Assembly: GCF_022133705.1 (NCBI RefSeq)
Contig: NZ_JAKNHJ010000002.1
Location: forward strand, 62,001 to 126,000
DNA: 64,000 nucleotides
Direction: 5' to 3'
Source: Varibaculum cambriense
GTDB taxonomy: Bacteria; Actinomycetota; Actinomycetes; Actinomycetales; Actinomycetaceae
The notes beneath the pieces are model-generated. The model ran no database searches and was not told the origin of the DNA. It saw only the letters and a program-made list of their open reading frames with translations. This document shows positions 54,595 to 63,286 of the stretch, piece by piece (the first letter of the stretch is position 1; each line of letters starts with the position of its first letter). A program made the translations under genes and the position numbers.

Positions 54595-56325
54595 ATGCGG
54601 GATGCAGATGAGCTAATTCGAAAAACAAAATCACTAGACGGTCGCTCCTATGGGGGCTATAAACAACTGCTTGGGCAATGGAGTTTCGGGGACTTTAGTT
54701 TCTCTATCGACCGGGTACAGTCTGATCCCTTCGCCCCGCCTTCAGCCTGCCGGATATTGGTGCCATTGGATACTGCCCAGATCCCCTCCGAGATCGCTCT
54801 AGATAAGTTAGCGCGGATAGCTGCCGGTGATTTCTTGGCACGGCGCGCCCGGAAGATTTTTGGGGCGAGGCGTTCGGGTGGGAAATCTGAAGCACAACTG
54901 CGGATCGCGCCGGTAGGGCAAGAAATCCTCCCGCGCTCCTCGGTAACCTTGAATGAAGAAGGGATGGAACTGCGCGTCCAGGTACCGTTTCCGGCGGCAG
55001 GCCGGCGGATTCTAGGACGTAATTTTGCGCGTTTCTTGGACTATGACCTGTGCGAATTGGTTTATAAAACCGTATGTTTTGGCGAGGACGACGGCCCAGA
55101 TTTAGCTGACCTTACTCGCCATATTCACACGCTCAAAGATCATGCGGCACTGCAAAAGATTCTTCATGAGCGTGGCTGGGTGGCTTTCGTGGCGGATGGG
55201 GCGCTGCTGGCTCGAGCCTCCGGGATCAGTGATTTACCGATGACAGACGCGGTGCCCTTCCAGCTACCTAAGGTATTAGGGGAGGATACGCCCTCGTCCC
55301 TGGTGCAAACTATAGAGCTGCCCTATAGCGGGAAAATATCCGGAATGGCGATCCCCAAAGGAATCACTGTGATTGTAGGGGGTGGCTATCACGGTAAATC
55401 TACCCTGCTAGAAGCCTTAGAGCGGGCGGTTTATCCCCATATTCCTGGGGATGGGCGCGAACTGGTAGCCACTTTACCCGATGCGATAAAAGTGCGCGCC
55501 GAGGATGGAAGGGCTATAACTGCCACTGATATTTCCCTATTTATCGGCGCGTTGCCCGGCGGGGCTGATACGCGACAGTTCTTTACTGAAAATGCCTCGG
55601 GTTCAACTTCACAGGCCGCAGCGATTACTGAAGCCATAGAATGCGGTTCGCGTGCGCTACTGATTGACGAAGATACCTCGGCTACCAACCTGTTGTTGCG
55701 CGATAGTCGGATGCGGCAGCTGGTGCGCAGCGAGCCGATTATTCCCCTAATCGACCGGGTAGGAGGCATTCGGGAGGAACTAGGGGTGTCCACCATTATG
55801 GTGATGGGAGGATCGGGAGATTTCCTGGATTTAGCCGACCAGGTGTTATTACTGGAAAACTATATTCCTTACGATGCCACCGCCAGGGCGCGGGAAGTAA
55901 GTAGGGGAGAGGCCGCGGCAAGTAGTACGGATAGCGCAGCCCCTGACTGGCCGCAAGAGGCAGTGCGCAAACGGCTCCTGCTATCTTGCCCGCCTCCACC
56001 TGCGGGGCGACGCGAAAAAACTCGCGCGGAAGGCACCGCCACTTTGCGTTTGAATCGGGAAGAAATCGATATTTCCGCCCTTGCTCAAGTAGTGGATCCC
56101 GGTCAAGCAGAAGCGATTGCTTACGCGATTCGAGCTTTGGTTACTGATGCTAACGGCAAAGAAACGATTGCGGATGCCTGCTCCCGCTTCGCTGCCGAGT
56201 TTACTTCCTCTAGCTGGCAGGCGTTCGCCGCTGGGCGTCACCCGGCGTTCCTGGCCGCGCCCCGACTCCAAGATATTTTCGCGGCGCTTTGCCGTTACCG
56301 GTACCTAAAAGCCCGCTCTGCCTAA
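54595..56325 (+). CDS. ABC-class P-loop ATPase (COG3044-type)
   Basis: Soluble protein of 576 residues. The Walker A is VGGGYHGKSTLLEALE (about residues 261-276), followed by HIPGDGRE, SGSTSQAAAITEAIE as the signature-like region, ALLIDEDTSATNLL as Walker B and a DQVLLLENY segment. No membrane helices and no permease partner. The family is widespread but its role is not established, so I give no function. ATG start without a strong ribosome site, divergent from nrdF. Confidence 0.87.
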   Translation: MRDADELIRKTKSLDGRSYGGYKQLLGQWSFGDFSFSIDRVQSDPFAPPSACRILVPLDTAQIPSEIALDKLARIAAGDFLARRARKIFGARRSGGKSEAQLRIAPVGQEILPRSSVTLNEEGMELRVQVPFPAAGRRILGRNFARFLDYDLCELVYKTVCFGEDDGPDLADLTRHIHTLKDHAALQKILHERGWVAFVADGALLARASGISDLPMTDAVPFQLPKVLGEDTPSSLVQTIELPYSGKISGMAIPKGITVIVGGGYHGKSTLLEALERAVYPHIPGDGRELVATLPDAIKVRAEDGRAITATDISLFIGALPGGADTRQFFTENASGSTSQAAAITEAIECGSRALLIDEDTSATNLLLRDSRMRQLVRSEPIIPLIDRVGGIREELGVSTIMVMGGSGDFLDLADQVLLLENYIPYDATARAREVSRGEAAASSTDSAAPDWPQEAVRKRLLLSCPPPPAGRREKTRAEGTATLRLNREEIDISALAQVVDPGQAEAIAYAIRALVTDANGKETIADACSRFAAEFTSSSWQAFAAGRHPAFLAAPRLQDIFAALCRYRYLKARSA

Positions 56326-56350
56326 GTCTCTCGTTAATTCCCCCGCGAAT

Positions 56351-56450
56351 GTCGGGTCGCGGCCGGTAAAAGCGCTCGGTTGAGCGCGGAGGTGAAGTTT
56401 TTCCTCCTGCCGTTTTCCGCGTGGAGCCTGGGTTTTTCCTCCCGCCGTGT
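56351..56450 (-). repeat. Truncated module B plus tail half-units beside module A, copy 6
   Basis: GTCGGGTCGCGGCCGGTAAAAGCGCTCGG (56351 onward) is a broken end of a B module in forward orientation. It is followed by two half-units of the GTTTTTCCTCC type (56384-56420 and 56421-56450). Confidence 0.6.
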
Positions 56451-56557
56451 GCGCGGGGGAGAAGTTTTTCCTCCTGCCCAAAAATTTGGAAAACGTAGCG
56501 ACGTTTTCCAAATCTTGCGCCCACCTAGCCTGCTCGGATAAAACTTCTCCCCCACGC
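56451..56557 (-). repeat. Dispersed repeat module A, copy 6 (reverse)
   Basis: Arms GCGCGGGGGAGAAG and CTTCTCCCCCACGC; inner palindrome ATTTGGAAAACG / CGTTTTCCAAAT, which differs from GAATTC in other copies but still pairs. Confidence 0.85.
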
Positions 56558-56561
56558 ATAA

Positions 56562-56649
56562 GGGTCGGGCGGTAAAAGATGCGAGAGGGGGCTTGATCTG
56601 AGCGCAGCGAGGATCACCGGGGTCCCCCGAGCGCTTTTACCACCCGACC
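56562..56649 (-). repeat. Dispersed repeat module B, copy 6 (reverse)
   Basis: Arms GGGTCGGGCGGTAAAAG and CTTTTACCACCCGACC. The inner GATCTGAGCGCAGCGAGGATC has changed at both ends relative to GAGCC..GGCTC copies and still pairs. Four bases separate it from module A. Confidence 0.85.
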
Positions 56650-56696
56650 TGAAGTAAGGTGTTAGATGAATTTCAGATGACTAAGGCGGGGGCAGG

Positions 56697-58184
56697 TTAG
56701 TTGGCTTGGTATTGCTGGGCGGCGGCTAGTTCTCGGCGGCGACGGTCAGCGAACTCGGCGCGAACTTTGGCATTATGCGGAGTGCGGCGTACCAGGAACG
56801 ACACTGCAGCAATAACCCCAATCCACAGGAGGCTCGCCAACATGGCATACAGGGTTGCTGGATCGAGGGCGAGGACGAACACCATCGCCACGATAAACAC
56901 ACTGATTACCGCGATAGAAAAATATCCACCGGGCATGGCAAATATTGATGCTTCATGTTTTTGGGGCAGACGGCGACGAAACTCTACGTAGGCGGCCACT
57001 ATCATCACCCATACGAACATAAATAGCACCGAAGCCACCGACGTTACCAGGGTAAATGCTTCCATTACCGTGCCGCCTACTGCCATCAGGGCAATGGAGG
57101 TAAGCAAGAACAGACAAGTGACTATCAGTGCATTTAAAGGTACGGAGCGACGGGAAAGCTTTCGGAAAAGCTTCGGGGCGTCACTGCGCAGCGCCATGGC
57201 GTACATCATCCGGGAGGTGGAATAAACTCCCGAGTTACACGAAGAGGCGGCCGAAGTCATTACCACCAGGTTCACTAGCGACGCCGCAAATACTAGCCCT
57301 ACTAGGGAGAATAGTCCTACGAAGGGAGAGGATTCCGGGTCGAGAGAATCCCAAGGAGTAACCGACATGATCGCTGCTAACGCCAAAACATAGAACAACA
57401 ACACCCGCAACGGAATCGAGTTAATCGCTTTGGGGAGAGATTTTTCTGGGTCTTTGGTTTCGGCGGCGGTAGTGCCGACCAGTTCGATTCCTACGAAACT
57501 AAAGATTGCTAGCTGGAATCCGCCCAAGAATCCGGATAAGCCATTCGGGAAGAATCCGGAACCAGTAACTCCCGGGTGTGACCAAAGATTAGTGATGGTG
57601 GCGCGCTGGCCATCGGGAGCAGTAAACCCGATAATCACCATTACGGTTCCGCAGCAGATCAGGGCAATAATCGCGATAATTTTTATCATCGAAAACCAGA
57701 ACTCGGTTTCTCCGAAGGCTTTCACCGTTAGGGCGTTAAGGAAAAACAACAGCGCCACGGTAGCAATCGCGGGAATCCATCGCGGCAGGTCTGGCCACCA
57801 AAAATTGAAATAACCGGCAATCGCGATCACTTCGGCGGTTCCGGTAACTATCCAACACAGCCAATACGTCCATCCCACAACGAAACCGGCACCTGGCCCT
57901 AAAAGGTCGGTGATGAAATCGGCGAAAGTGCCATAGCGGTGATTGGAAACTAACAATTCCCCCATGCATCGCATCACCAGGAATAGCACGGCTCCGATAA
58001 TGGCGTAAACCAACAGCACTGAAGGACCCGCCAAGTGAATCGTGCGTCCGGATCCCATAAACAGACCGGTGCCGATGGCTCCACCGATCGCGATTAACTG
58101 GATATGCCGATTCGAGAGGTTGCGTTGCAATCCCCCCGAATGACTATTAATAATGTCCTCAACCTCGACTGGTTTATTCGGCAT
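56697..58184 (-). CDS. cycA: Amino-acid permease, CycA-type D-serine/D-alanine/glycine transporter
   Basis: APC-family proton symporter of 495 residues with 12 membrane helices. The N-terminus LQRNLSNRHIQLIAIGGAIG and the GLSGFLGGFQLAIFSFVGIELVG block match E. coli CycA closely from memory; substrate assignment rests on that likeness. Confidence 0.88.
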   Translation of the reverse strand: MPNKPVEVEDIINSHSGGLQRNLSNRHIQLIAIGGAIGTGLFMGSGRTIHLAGPSVLLVYAIIGAVLFLVMRCMGELLVSNHRYGTFADFITDLLGPGAGFVVGWTYWLCWIVTGTAEVIAIAGYFNFWWPDLPRWIPAIATVALLFFLNALTVKAFGETEFWFSMIKIIAIIALICCGTVMVIIGFTAPDGQRATITNLWSHPGVTGSGFFPNGLSGFLGGFQLAIFSFVGIELVGTTAAETKDPEKSLPKAINSIPLRVLLFYVLALAAIMSVTPWDSLDPESSPFVGLFSLVGLVFAASLVNLVVMTSAASSCNSGVYSTSRMMYAMALRSDAPKLFRKLSRRSVPLNALIVTCLFLLTSIALMAVGGTVMEAFTLVTSVASVLFMFVWVMIVAAYVEFRRRLPQKHEASIFAMPGGYFSIAVISVFIVAMVFVLALDPATLYAMLASLLWIGVIAAVSFLVRRTPHNAKVRAEFADRRRRELAAAQQYQAN

Positions 58185-58291
58185 TGGTGTTCCCTTATCG
58201 ATCGCTTTTCGTTTCCTCGATTTTAAGCGCTAAAACCCAAAACTAAGCAAACTGATGCCCATGTGCGCGTGATTGGCTTTCCTCTGGTATC

Positions 58292-58380
58292 GGGTCGGGC
58301 CGTAAAAGCGCTCGGGGGACCCCGGTGATCCTCGCTTCGCTCGGCTCAAGCCCCCTCTCACATCTTTTACGGCTCGACCC
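58292..58380 (+). repeat. Dispersed repeat module B, copy 7 (forward)
   Basis: Arms GGGTCGGGCCGTAAAAG and CTTTTACGGCTCGACCC around CGCTCGGGGGACCCCGGTGA and CCCCCTCTCACAT. Upstream of cycA, 4 bases before module A. Confidence 0.87.
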
Positions 58381-58384
58381 TAGT

Positions 58385-58492
58385 GCGCGGGGGTTAGGTT
58401 TTATCCGAGTGGGTGCGGTGGGCATAAGAATTCGGAAAACGTCGTTACGTTTTCCGAATTCTTGGGCGGGAGGAAAAACCTAGCCCCCGCGC
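58385..58492 (+). repeat. Dispersed repeat module A, copy 7 (forward)
   Basis: Arms GCGCGGGGGTTAGG and CCTAGCCCCCGCGC with one U-G. Full conserved core and inner palindrome GAATTCGGAAAACG / CGTTTTCCGAATTC. Confidence 0.87.
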
Positions 58493-58551
58493 CTGCCACC
58501 TCTAGCTACGTAAAAGAAAATATCGAGGTTGAGGACATTCAGAGAGAAGGG

Positions 58552-59031
58552 TCAGGAGATCTCGGAGAGGACTTCTAGGAGAACCGGAGTTACCCTCTCG
58601 ATTACTTCGAGGGTATCGGCAAACTCGCGTTCCCCGCCATACCAGGGATCGGGTACCTCCATATCGGCGGGGTTAGCCTCAGGATCAAATTCGCGGTAGA
58701 GGCGAATTTTGTTCTCATCTGCCCCCCAGCGCTGCGCCAGGCGGGTGAGGGCGCGTTTGTGTCCGCTAGTCATAGCTAGCAAGAGATCAAAATCGTTAAA
58801 ATCACTGCGACTAATCTGACGGGCATGATGGTCTGGCGTCAGCCAGCCATGATCTTCCAAGATATGTACGGCACGGTAATCTGGGGGATTGCCGTGTTCT
58901 TCGTCAGAGACTCCCACTGAATCAAAAACTAGGTTATCGAGAGCTTCTTCTTCGGCCTTTTGAGCGGCAACTGCCTGCGCCATTACTGAGCGACAGATGT
59001 TACCGGTACATACGAACAGTACCCGGGTCAA
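58552..59031 (-). CDS. Low-molecular-weight protein tyrosine phosphatase
   Basis: 159 residues, standard length. The N-terminal P-loop is VCTGNICRS (CX5R) and the general-acid loop is VPDPWYGG. In actinobacteria such enzymes dephosphorylate proteins of wall or capsule synthesis or stress control; the target here is unknown. Confidence 0.93.
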   Translation of the reverse strand: MTRVLFVCTGNICRSVMAQAVAAQKAEEEALDNLVFDSVGVSDEEHGNPPDYRAVHILEDHGWLTPDHHARQISRSDFNDFDLLLAMTSGHKRALTRLAQRWGADENKIRLYREFDPEANPADMEVPDPWYGGEREFADTLEVIERVTPVLLEVLSEIS

Positions 59032-59087
59032 GGTGATTCCTTTCGCTAGTTATCCGGTTCGGTGTCTGCTTGCCTTATTTAACAGGT

Positions 59088-60527
59088 TTACCAGGAGCTT
59101 TCGACGGGAGCGCCCTCTTTATATCCGGCGGCGCTTTGAATTCCCACGATTGCTTTTTCCCGGAATTCTGCCTGGTTAGTGGCGCCCGCATAGGTGAAGG
59201 AGGAACGCACTCCCGCCAAGATCTGGTCGATCAAGTTTTCCACCCCGGGACGGGCGGGATCCAGGTACATCCGCGAGGTAGAAATCCCCTCTTCGAATAG
59301 TTCTTTACGGGCACGTTCAAAGCCGCGGGAGGTGGCATTACGGTTACGAACTGCCCGGCGGGAAGCCATCCCAAAGTTTTCCTTATAGGGGCGCCCATTC
59401 CCATCGCGCACAATGTCGCCAGGTGATTCGTGAGTACCGGCGAACCAGGAACCCACCATCACGTTAGAAGCTCCGGCGGCCAAGGCTAAGGCCACGTCCC
59501 GTGGGTGACGCACGCCGCCGTCAGCCCAAACATGTTTTCCTAGTTCGTGAGCGCGGCGGGAACATTCGAGTACCGCCGAGAATTGGGGGCGGCCTACACC
59601 GGTCGCCATCCGAGTGGTACACATTGCGCCGGGACCAATGCCGACTTTCAAAATATCGGCGCCGGCAGCAGCCAATTCGGTTACGGCGTCTGCGGTGACC
59701 ACGTTTCCCGCCACAATTGGCACCTCAACTGAGGTGGCTCGCACTGCCTTTAAAGCCTGGATGGTTTTATCTTGATAACCGTGGGCAGTGTCGACCACTA
59801 GGACATCTACCCCTGCTTCTACCAGTTGGCAGGCACGTCCCGTCACGTCACCGTTAATGCCGATTGCTGCGGCTACCCGCAGCTTGCCGTCTTTATCAGT
59901 GTTCGGGGTGTAGATGGAAGAACGCACCGCCCCTGGCGCGGTCATTACCCCGACTAGGCGTCCGTCAGTGTCTACTACTGCGCCGAGACCTAGGTGTTCT
60001 TCCGCTAATTGGCGGTAAGCGTCCTCGGGGCCGATCCCCTCCGGTAATAGCAAAGTGTGGGTATCCATTACCGTATGGAGCTGCGCAAAATGATCCACTC
60101 CGGTCAGTGCCGATTCGGGAACTACCCCTATCGGGTGGTTTTCTTGATCTACCACCAATACTGCGCGGTGGGAGCGCTTTGAAATCAAGGACAGAGCTGC
60201 CGCTACGGTGTCGTGCGGGCCGAGCACTACCGGGGTGTCATAGACCGTGTGACAGGCTTTAACCTCAGCAACGGTTTTCGCGATGATGTCACCGGGAACA
60301 TCTTGAGGCAGAGTTACTAGACCGCCGCGGCGAGAAACTGTTTCCGCCATCCGTTTTCCGGCGACCGCTGTCATATTCGCGACGATAATCGGCACGGTGG
60401 TGCCAGTGCCATCATCGGAAGATAAATCCACGTCGAAGCGGGAAGCTATCCCCGAACGTGAAGGAACCATAAAAACATCGTCATAGGTCAGCTCATAAGG
60501 TGCCGACATTCCATTTAAAAAGTGCAC
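59088..60527 (-). CDS. guaB1: GuaB1-family IMP dehydrogenase-like protein (probable GMP reductase)
   Basis: 479 residues: a TIM barrel split by a CBS pair (about residues 95-210). Catalytic-loop [17 protein letters not shown] contains the Cys, and the start [17 protein letters not shown] matches actinobacterial GuaB1. GuaB1 of mycobacteria is reported to be a GMP reductase rather than an IMP dehydrogenase, so purine interconversion is the likely role. Divergent from a purine-type phosphoribosyltransferase. Confidence 0.87.
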   Translation of the reverse strand: MHFLNGMSAPYELTYDDVFMVPSRSGIASRFDVDLSSDDGTGTTVPIIVANMTAVAGKRMAETVSRRGGLVTLPQDVPGDIIAKTVAEVKACHTVYDTPVVLGPHDTVAAALSLISKRSHRAVLVVDQENHPIGVVPESALTGVDHFAQLHTVMDTHTLLLPEGIGPEDAYRQLAEEHLGLGAVVDTDGRLVGVMTAPGAVRSSIYTPNTDKDGKLRVAAAIGINGDVTGRACQLVEAGVDVLVVDTAHGYQDKTIQALKAVRATSVEVPIVAGNVVTADAVTELAAAGADILKVGIGPGAMCTTRMATGVGRPQFSAVLECSRRAHELGKHVWADGGVRHPRDVALALAAGASNVMVGSWFAGTHESPGDIVRDGNGRPYKENFGMASRRAVRNRNATSRGFERARKELFEEGISTSRMYLDPARPGVENLIDQILAGVRSSFTYAGATNQAEFREKAIVGIQSAAGYKEGAPVESSW

Positions 60528-60701
60528 GGCTACTCAGCTTAGTGCAAAGAAAGCAAAAGGGGGAGACCTTAATCAACCTAGAGAGTATTTCGAGGCATAC
60601 CAGGGAGCGTTTTCCCTGATAAATAACTTGGGGAAGGTAAATCAGGAAAAATATTCGCTCGCAGTTTAAAAAAGTTTGCTAAAGGTAGCTAGGCTAGTTT
60701 T

Positions 60702-61232
60702 ATGGCAGATATACACGATCGGGAAGTCCTTACCTGGCAAGGATTCGGAGATGCTACCCGAAAAATTGCGCAAAATATTGTAGATTCCGGGTGGATGCCC
60801 GAGTTAGTAGTGGCGGTGGCTCGGGGCGGATTGTTACCGGCGGGTGCGTTGTCTTACGCGCTAGGGCTCAAAGCAATCGGCACCATGAATGTAGAGTTTT
60901 ATACCGATATCGAGGAAACTCTGCCCGAGCCGGTGCTAATTCCGCCGTTAATGGATGTTTCCGCCCTGTCCGGTAAGCGAGTATTGGTAGTCGATGATGT
61001 TGCCGACTCGGGGAAAACTCTAGAATTGGTGATGCGCTTGATTCGCGAACGCGGGATTCCTTCTGGGCAAGAAGGCGAGCGGGTAGCGGTTTCAGAAGCC
61101 AAATGTGCTTGTATCTATGTGAAGTCGCGGTCGATTATTACTCCCGACTATGTACTAAAGCATACCGATAAATGGATTAATTTCCCCTGGTCGACTCTGC
61201 CTCCGGTTACAGCGGAAGGGTTGGGACATTAG
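60702..61232 (+). CDS. Purine-type phosphoribosyltransferase
   Basis: 176 residues, PRTase fold. PRPP-binding loop VLVVDDVADSGKTLELV and the upstream VAVARGGLLPAGALSYALG (basic/aromatic loop) are clear, close to xanthine/hypoxanthine-guanine PRTases. The adjacent guaB1 gene supports purine salvage, but the base specificity is not fixed by sequence. Confidence 0.87.
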   Translation: MADIHDREVLTWQGFGDATRKIAQNIVDSGWMPELVVAVARGGLLPAGALSYALGLKAIGTMNVEFYTDIEETLPEPVLIPPLMDVSALSGKRVLVVDDVADSGKTLELVMRLIRERGIPSGQEGERVAVSEAKCACIYVKSRSIITPDYVLKHTDKWINFPWSTLPPVTAEGLGH

Positions 61233-61269
61233 GGGCAATCGCTAGTTACCATCCTCGTTTTCCAGCGGG

Positions 61270-61797
61270 GTGAGGCTACTTTTGAAAGTAGACAGTTTGG
61301 AAGAGGTATTAGCATTAGCGCGCCGCACCTTGGATGCCTGCGGCCTACAGGACTGGGAAGTTGATCTAGATCATGCACGCCGCCGGGCTGGCGCCTGCCA
61401 TTTTGGAGATAAACGGATTAGTTTTTCTCGCTATCTGCTCCCGCTCTACGATTCGGCTGCCGCGCGCGAAGTTGTTTTACACGAGGTCGCTCACGCGCAA
61501 GTAGGACCTAAGGTGGGGCATGGTAAGCGCTGGCAGCAGGCGGTTAAAGCCCTAGGAGGCAACGCTGAACGGACGGTATCCCCAGATGCGCCCTCCCTCC
61601 CGGCTCCCTGGATCGGGGTATGTAAAGCCGGACACCGTATTGAACGTTTCCGCACTCCCACCCGGGTTTTAGCCTGCTCTAAGTGTTCTCGTTACTTTAA
61701 AGCAGAAAACATTTTCACTTGGACCTACCGGGGAGCCCCTCCCCGTCACCACCGGGCATACCTGCGCGAACTCCGCAAGATTTGCGCCAATCAGTAA
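61270..61797 (+). CDS. SprT-like zinc metalloprotease domain protein
   Basis: 175 residues from GTG 61270. Zinc-binding HEVAHAQVGPKVGHG (HExxH plus third His) in the middle and a C-terminal zinc ribbon CKAGHRIERF..CSKCSRYF. SprT/Spartan relatives act on proteins, some on DNA-crosslinked ones; bacterial role unknown. 37 bp after the PRTase gene. Confidence 0.85.
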   Translation: MRLLLKVDSLEEVLALARRTLDACGLQDWEVDLDHARRRAGACHFGDKRISFSRYLLPLYDSAAAREVVLHEVAHAQVGPKVGHGKRWQQAVKALGGNAERTVSPDAPSLPAPWIGVCKAGHRIERFRTPTRVLACSKCSRYFKAENIFTWTYRGAPPRHHRAYLRELRKICANQ

Positions 61798-61884
61798 AAT
61801 CAACATCGAGGTGACAGAAGGATTTTTCGTTCTGACCCCTTAAACTGGATGTTGAAAAGTTATCGACTAAGTTACAGGGAATGT

Positions 61885-63276
61885 ATGGATAGTTATCAGA
61901 CGGCACAACCCTCTGCCGGATCCCCCTTCCCTGTTGCCGGAAATTCAAAGAAGTCGGCGGTACAATCTTCCAACGTACAGACCGCGACGATCGCTGGTTA
62001 TCGCCTGTTAAAGGCCTTGGGCTCGGGCACTATGGGTGAAGTGTGGAAGGTCGCTGATCCTTGGGGGAACTTATACGCCGCTAAGATTTTGCGTTCCAAA
62101 TTGGCAATCAAGCCCGGGATTGTTCAACGCTTTCGAATGGAAAAAGATTTGGTCACCGGGGTGCGGCATCAAAATATTGTAGAGGTTTATGACCTGATCC
62201 AGACCCCGGAATATATGGCGATCATTATGGAATATACCGATGGCGGGGATTTGGGGGAGCTGCTGAAAAAGCAGGGTACGCTGCTGCCTTTAGATGCCGT
62301 CTACTATTGCATGGGTATTGCCGCTGGTCTGTCTCCGATTCATCATGCCGGAATTGTCCATCGTGACCTAAAGCCTTCGAATATTTTGTTGCAACTACAA
62401 GGGGGCTACCTGGTGCCCAAAATTGCGGATTTTGGGTTAGCCCGGTGGATTGATCCCCGTTACGAAATCCAGACTACGAAGCGTTCTGGAACCCCCTACT
62501 ATATGGCTCCCGAAATGATTGAAGGCAAAGGGGTGAGCTCCAAAACCGATATTTATTCCCTGGGAGTGATTCTTTACGAGTTGCTCTGCGGAATCACCCC
62601 TTTTAGAGGTTCGGTGGCGGAAGTGTTAAACCATCAGTTCTACGATATGCCGGGAATGCTACCGGGAATTCCCAGCTCTTTGTGGAATGTGATTACCCAA
62701 ATGCTGGCGAAAGAAACTTCGGTACGACCCAGTGCTGCCCAGACCCACGCCCTCTTGAAGTCGGTAGTTGACCAGGTTCGTTCCCTTGAAGCCCTGGAGG
62801 TGTTGAAGGAGCCCCCGCCTCCGCAACCTTTAGCCGATGTGGTGCGGGTTTCCCCGCCGGATGCTCAAACTTCCTTGGCCTCGGTCAAACCGATCATTCC
62901 CGCCCACGATGAGGCCGAAACCCAGTCGGGGCAGACGGCTCACGGGCGGGTGGAACCGGCGGCTCCCGTCTGGCAACCGGTGACTTTACCTCCGGCGATT
63001 ATGGTAAACACCGAGGATGCTATCGGGGCAGGAGCGGGATCTCCCGGGGACTTTTCGCCGCCGAGGGAGCAGGAGGATTCTGTAAATGAGCAAACCCTGG
63101 GAGCCTGGATGAACAGTTCAGATTTTTCTGAGAATGTAGCAATAGTTTCTCCCCGACAGGGTGCGCTAACTCCCCGCCGGAGTGCAGCCAAAGAAATCGC
63201 CGGCGGAGTCGCGATCGGCTTAGCTGTTGGTGCTCTAATCACCCTGGTAGCAGCGGTAGTTTTGCTACTGTTTTAA
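61885..63276 (+). CDS. Membrane-tethered Ser/Thr protein kinase
   Basis: 463 residues. Start ATG 61885 follows AGGGA; a TTG/ATG at 61849 would add a poor 12-residue extension. Kinase domain about 40-310: glycine loop GSGTMGEVWKV, AAKI lysine, HRDLKPSNI, DFGLAR and GTPYYMAPE. A roughly 130-residue Pro/Ala-rich acidic linker leads to a single C-terminal helix (GGVAIGLAVGALITLVAAVVLLLF) with nothing outside it, so there is no PASTA or other sensor. Probably a cytosolic-facing tail-anchored kinase. Confidence 0.92.
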   Translation: MDSYQTAQPSAGSPFPVAGNSKKSAVQSSNVQTATIAGYRLLKALGSGTMGEVWKVADPWGNLYAAKILRSKLAIKPGIVQRFRMEKDLVTGVRHQNIVEVYDLIQTPEYMAIIMEYTDGGDLGELLKKQGTLLPLDAVYYCMGIAAGLSPIHHAGIVHRDLKPSNILLQLQGGYLVPKIADFGLARWIDPRYEIQTTKRSGTPYYMAPEMIEGKGVSSKTDIYSLGVILYELLCGITPFRGSVAEVLNHQFYDMPGMLPGIPSSLWNVITQMLAKETSVRPSAAQTHALLKSVVDQVRSLEALEVLKEPPPPQPLADVVRVSPPDAQTSLASVKPIIPAHDEAETQSGQTAHGRVEPAAPVWQPVTLPPAIMVNTEDAIGAGAGSPGDFSPPREQEDSVNEQTLGAWMNSSDFSENVAIVSPRQGALTPRRSAAKEIAGGVAIGLAVGALITLVAAVVLLLF

Positions 63277-63286
63277 GGGATCCAGC

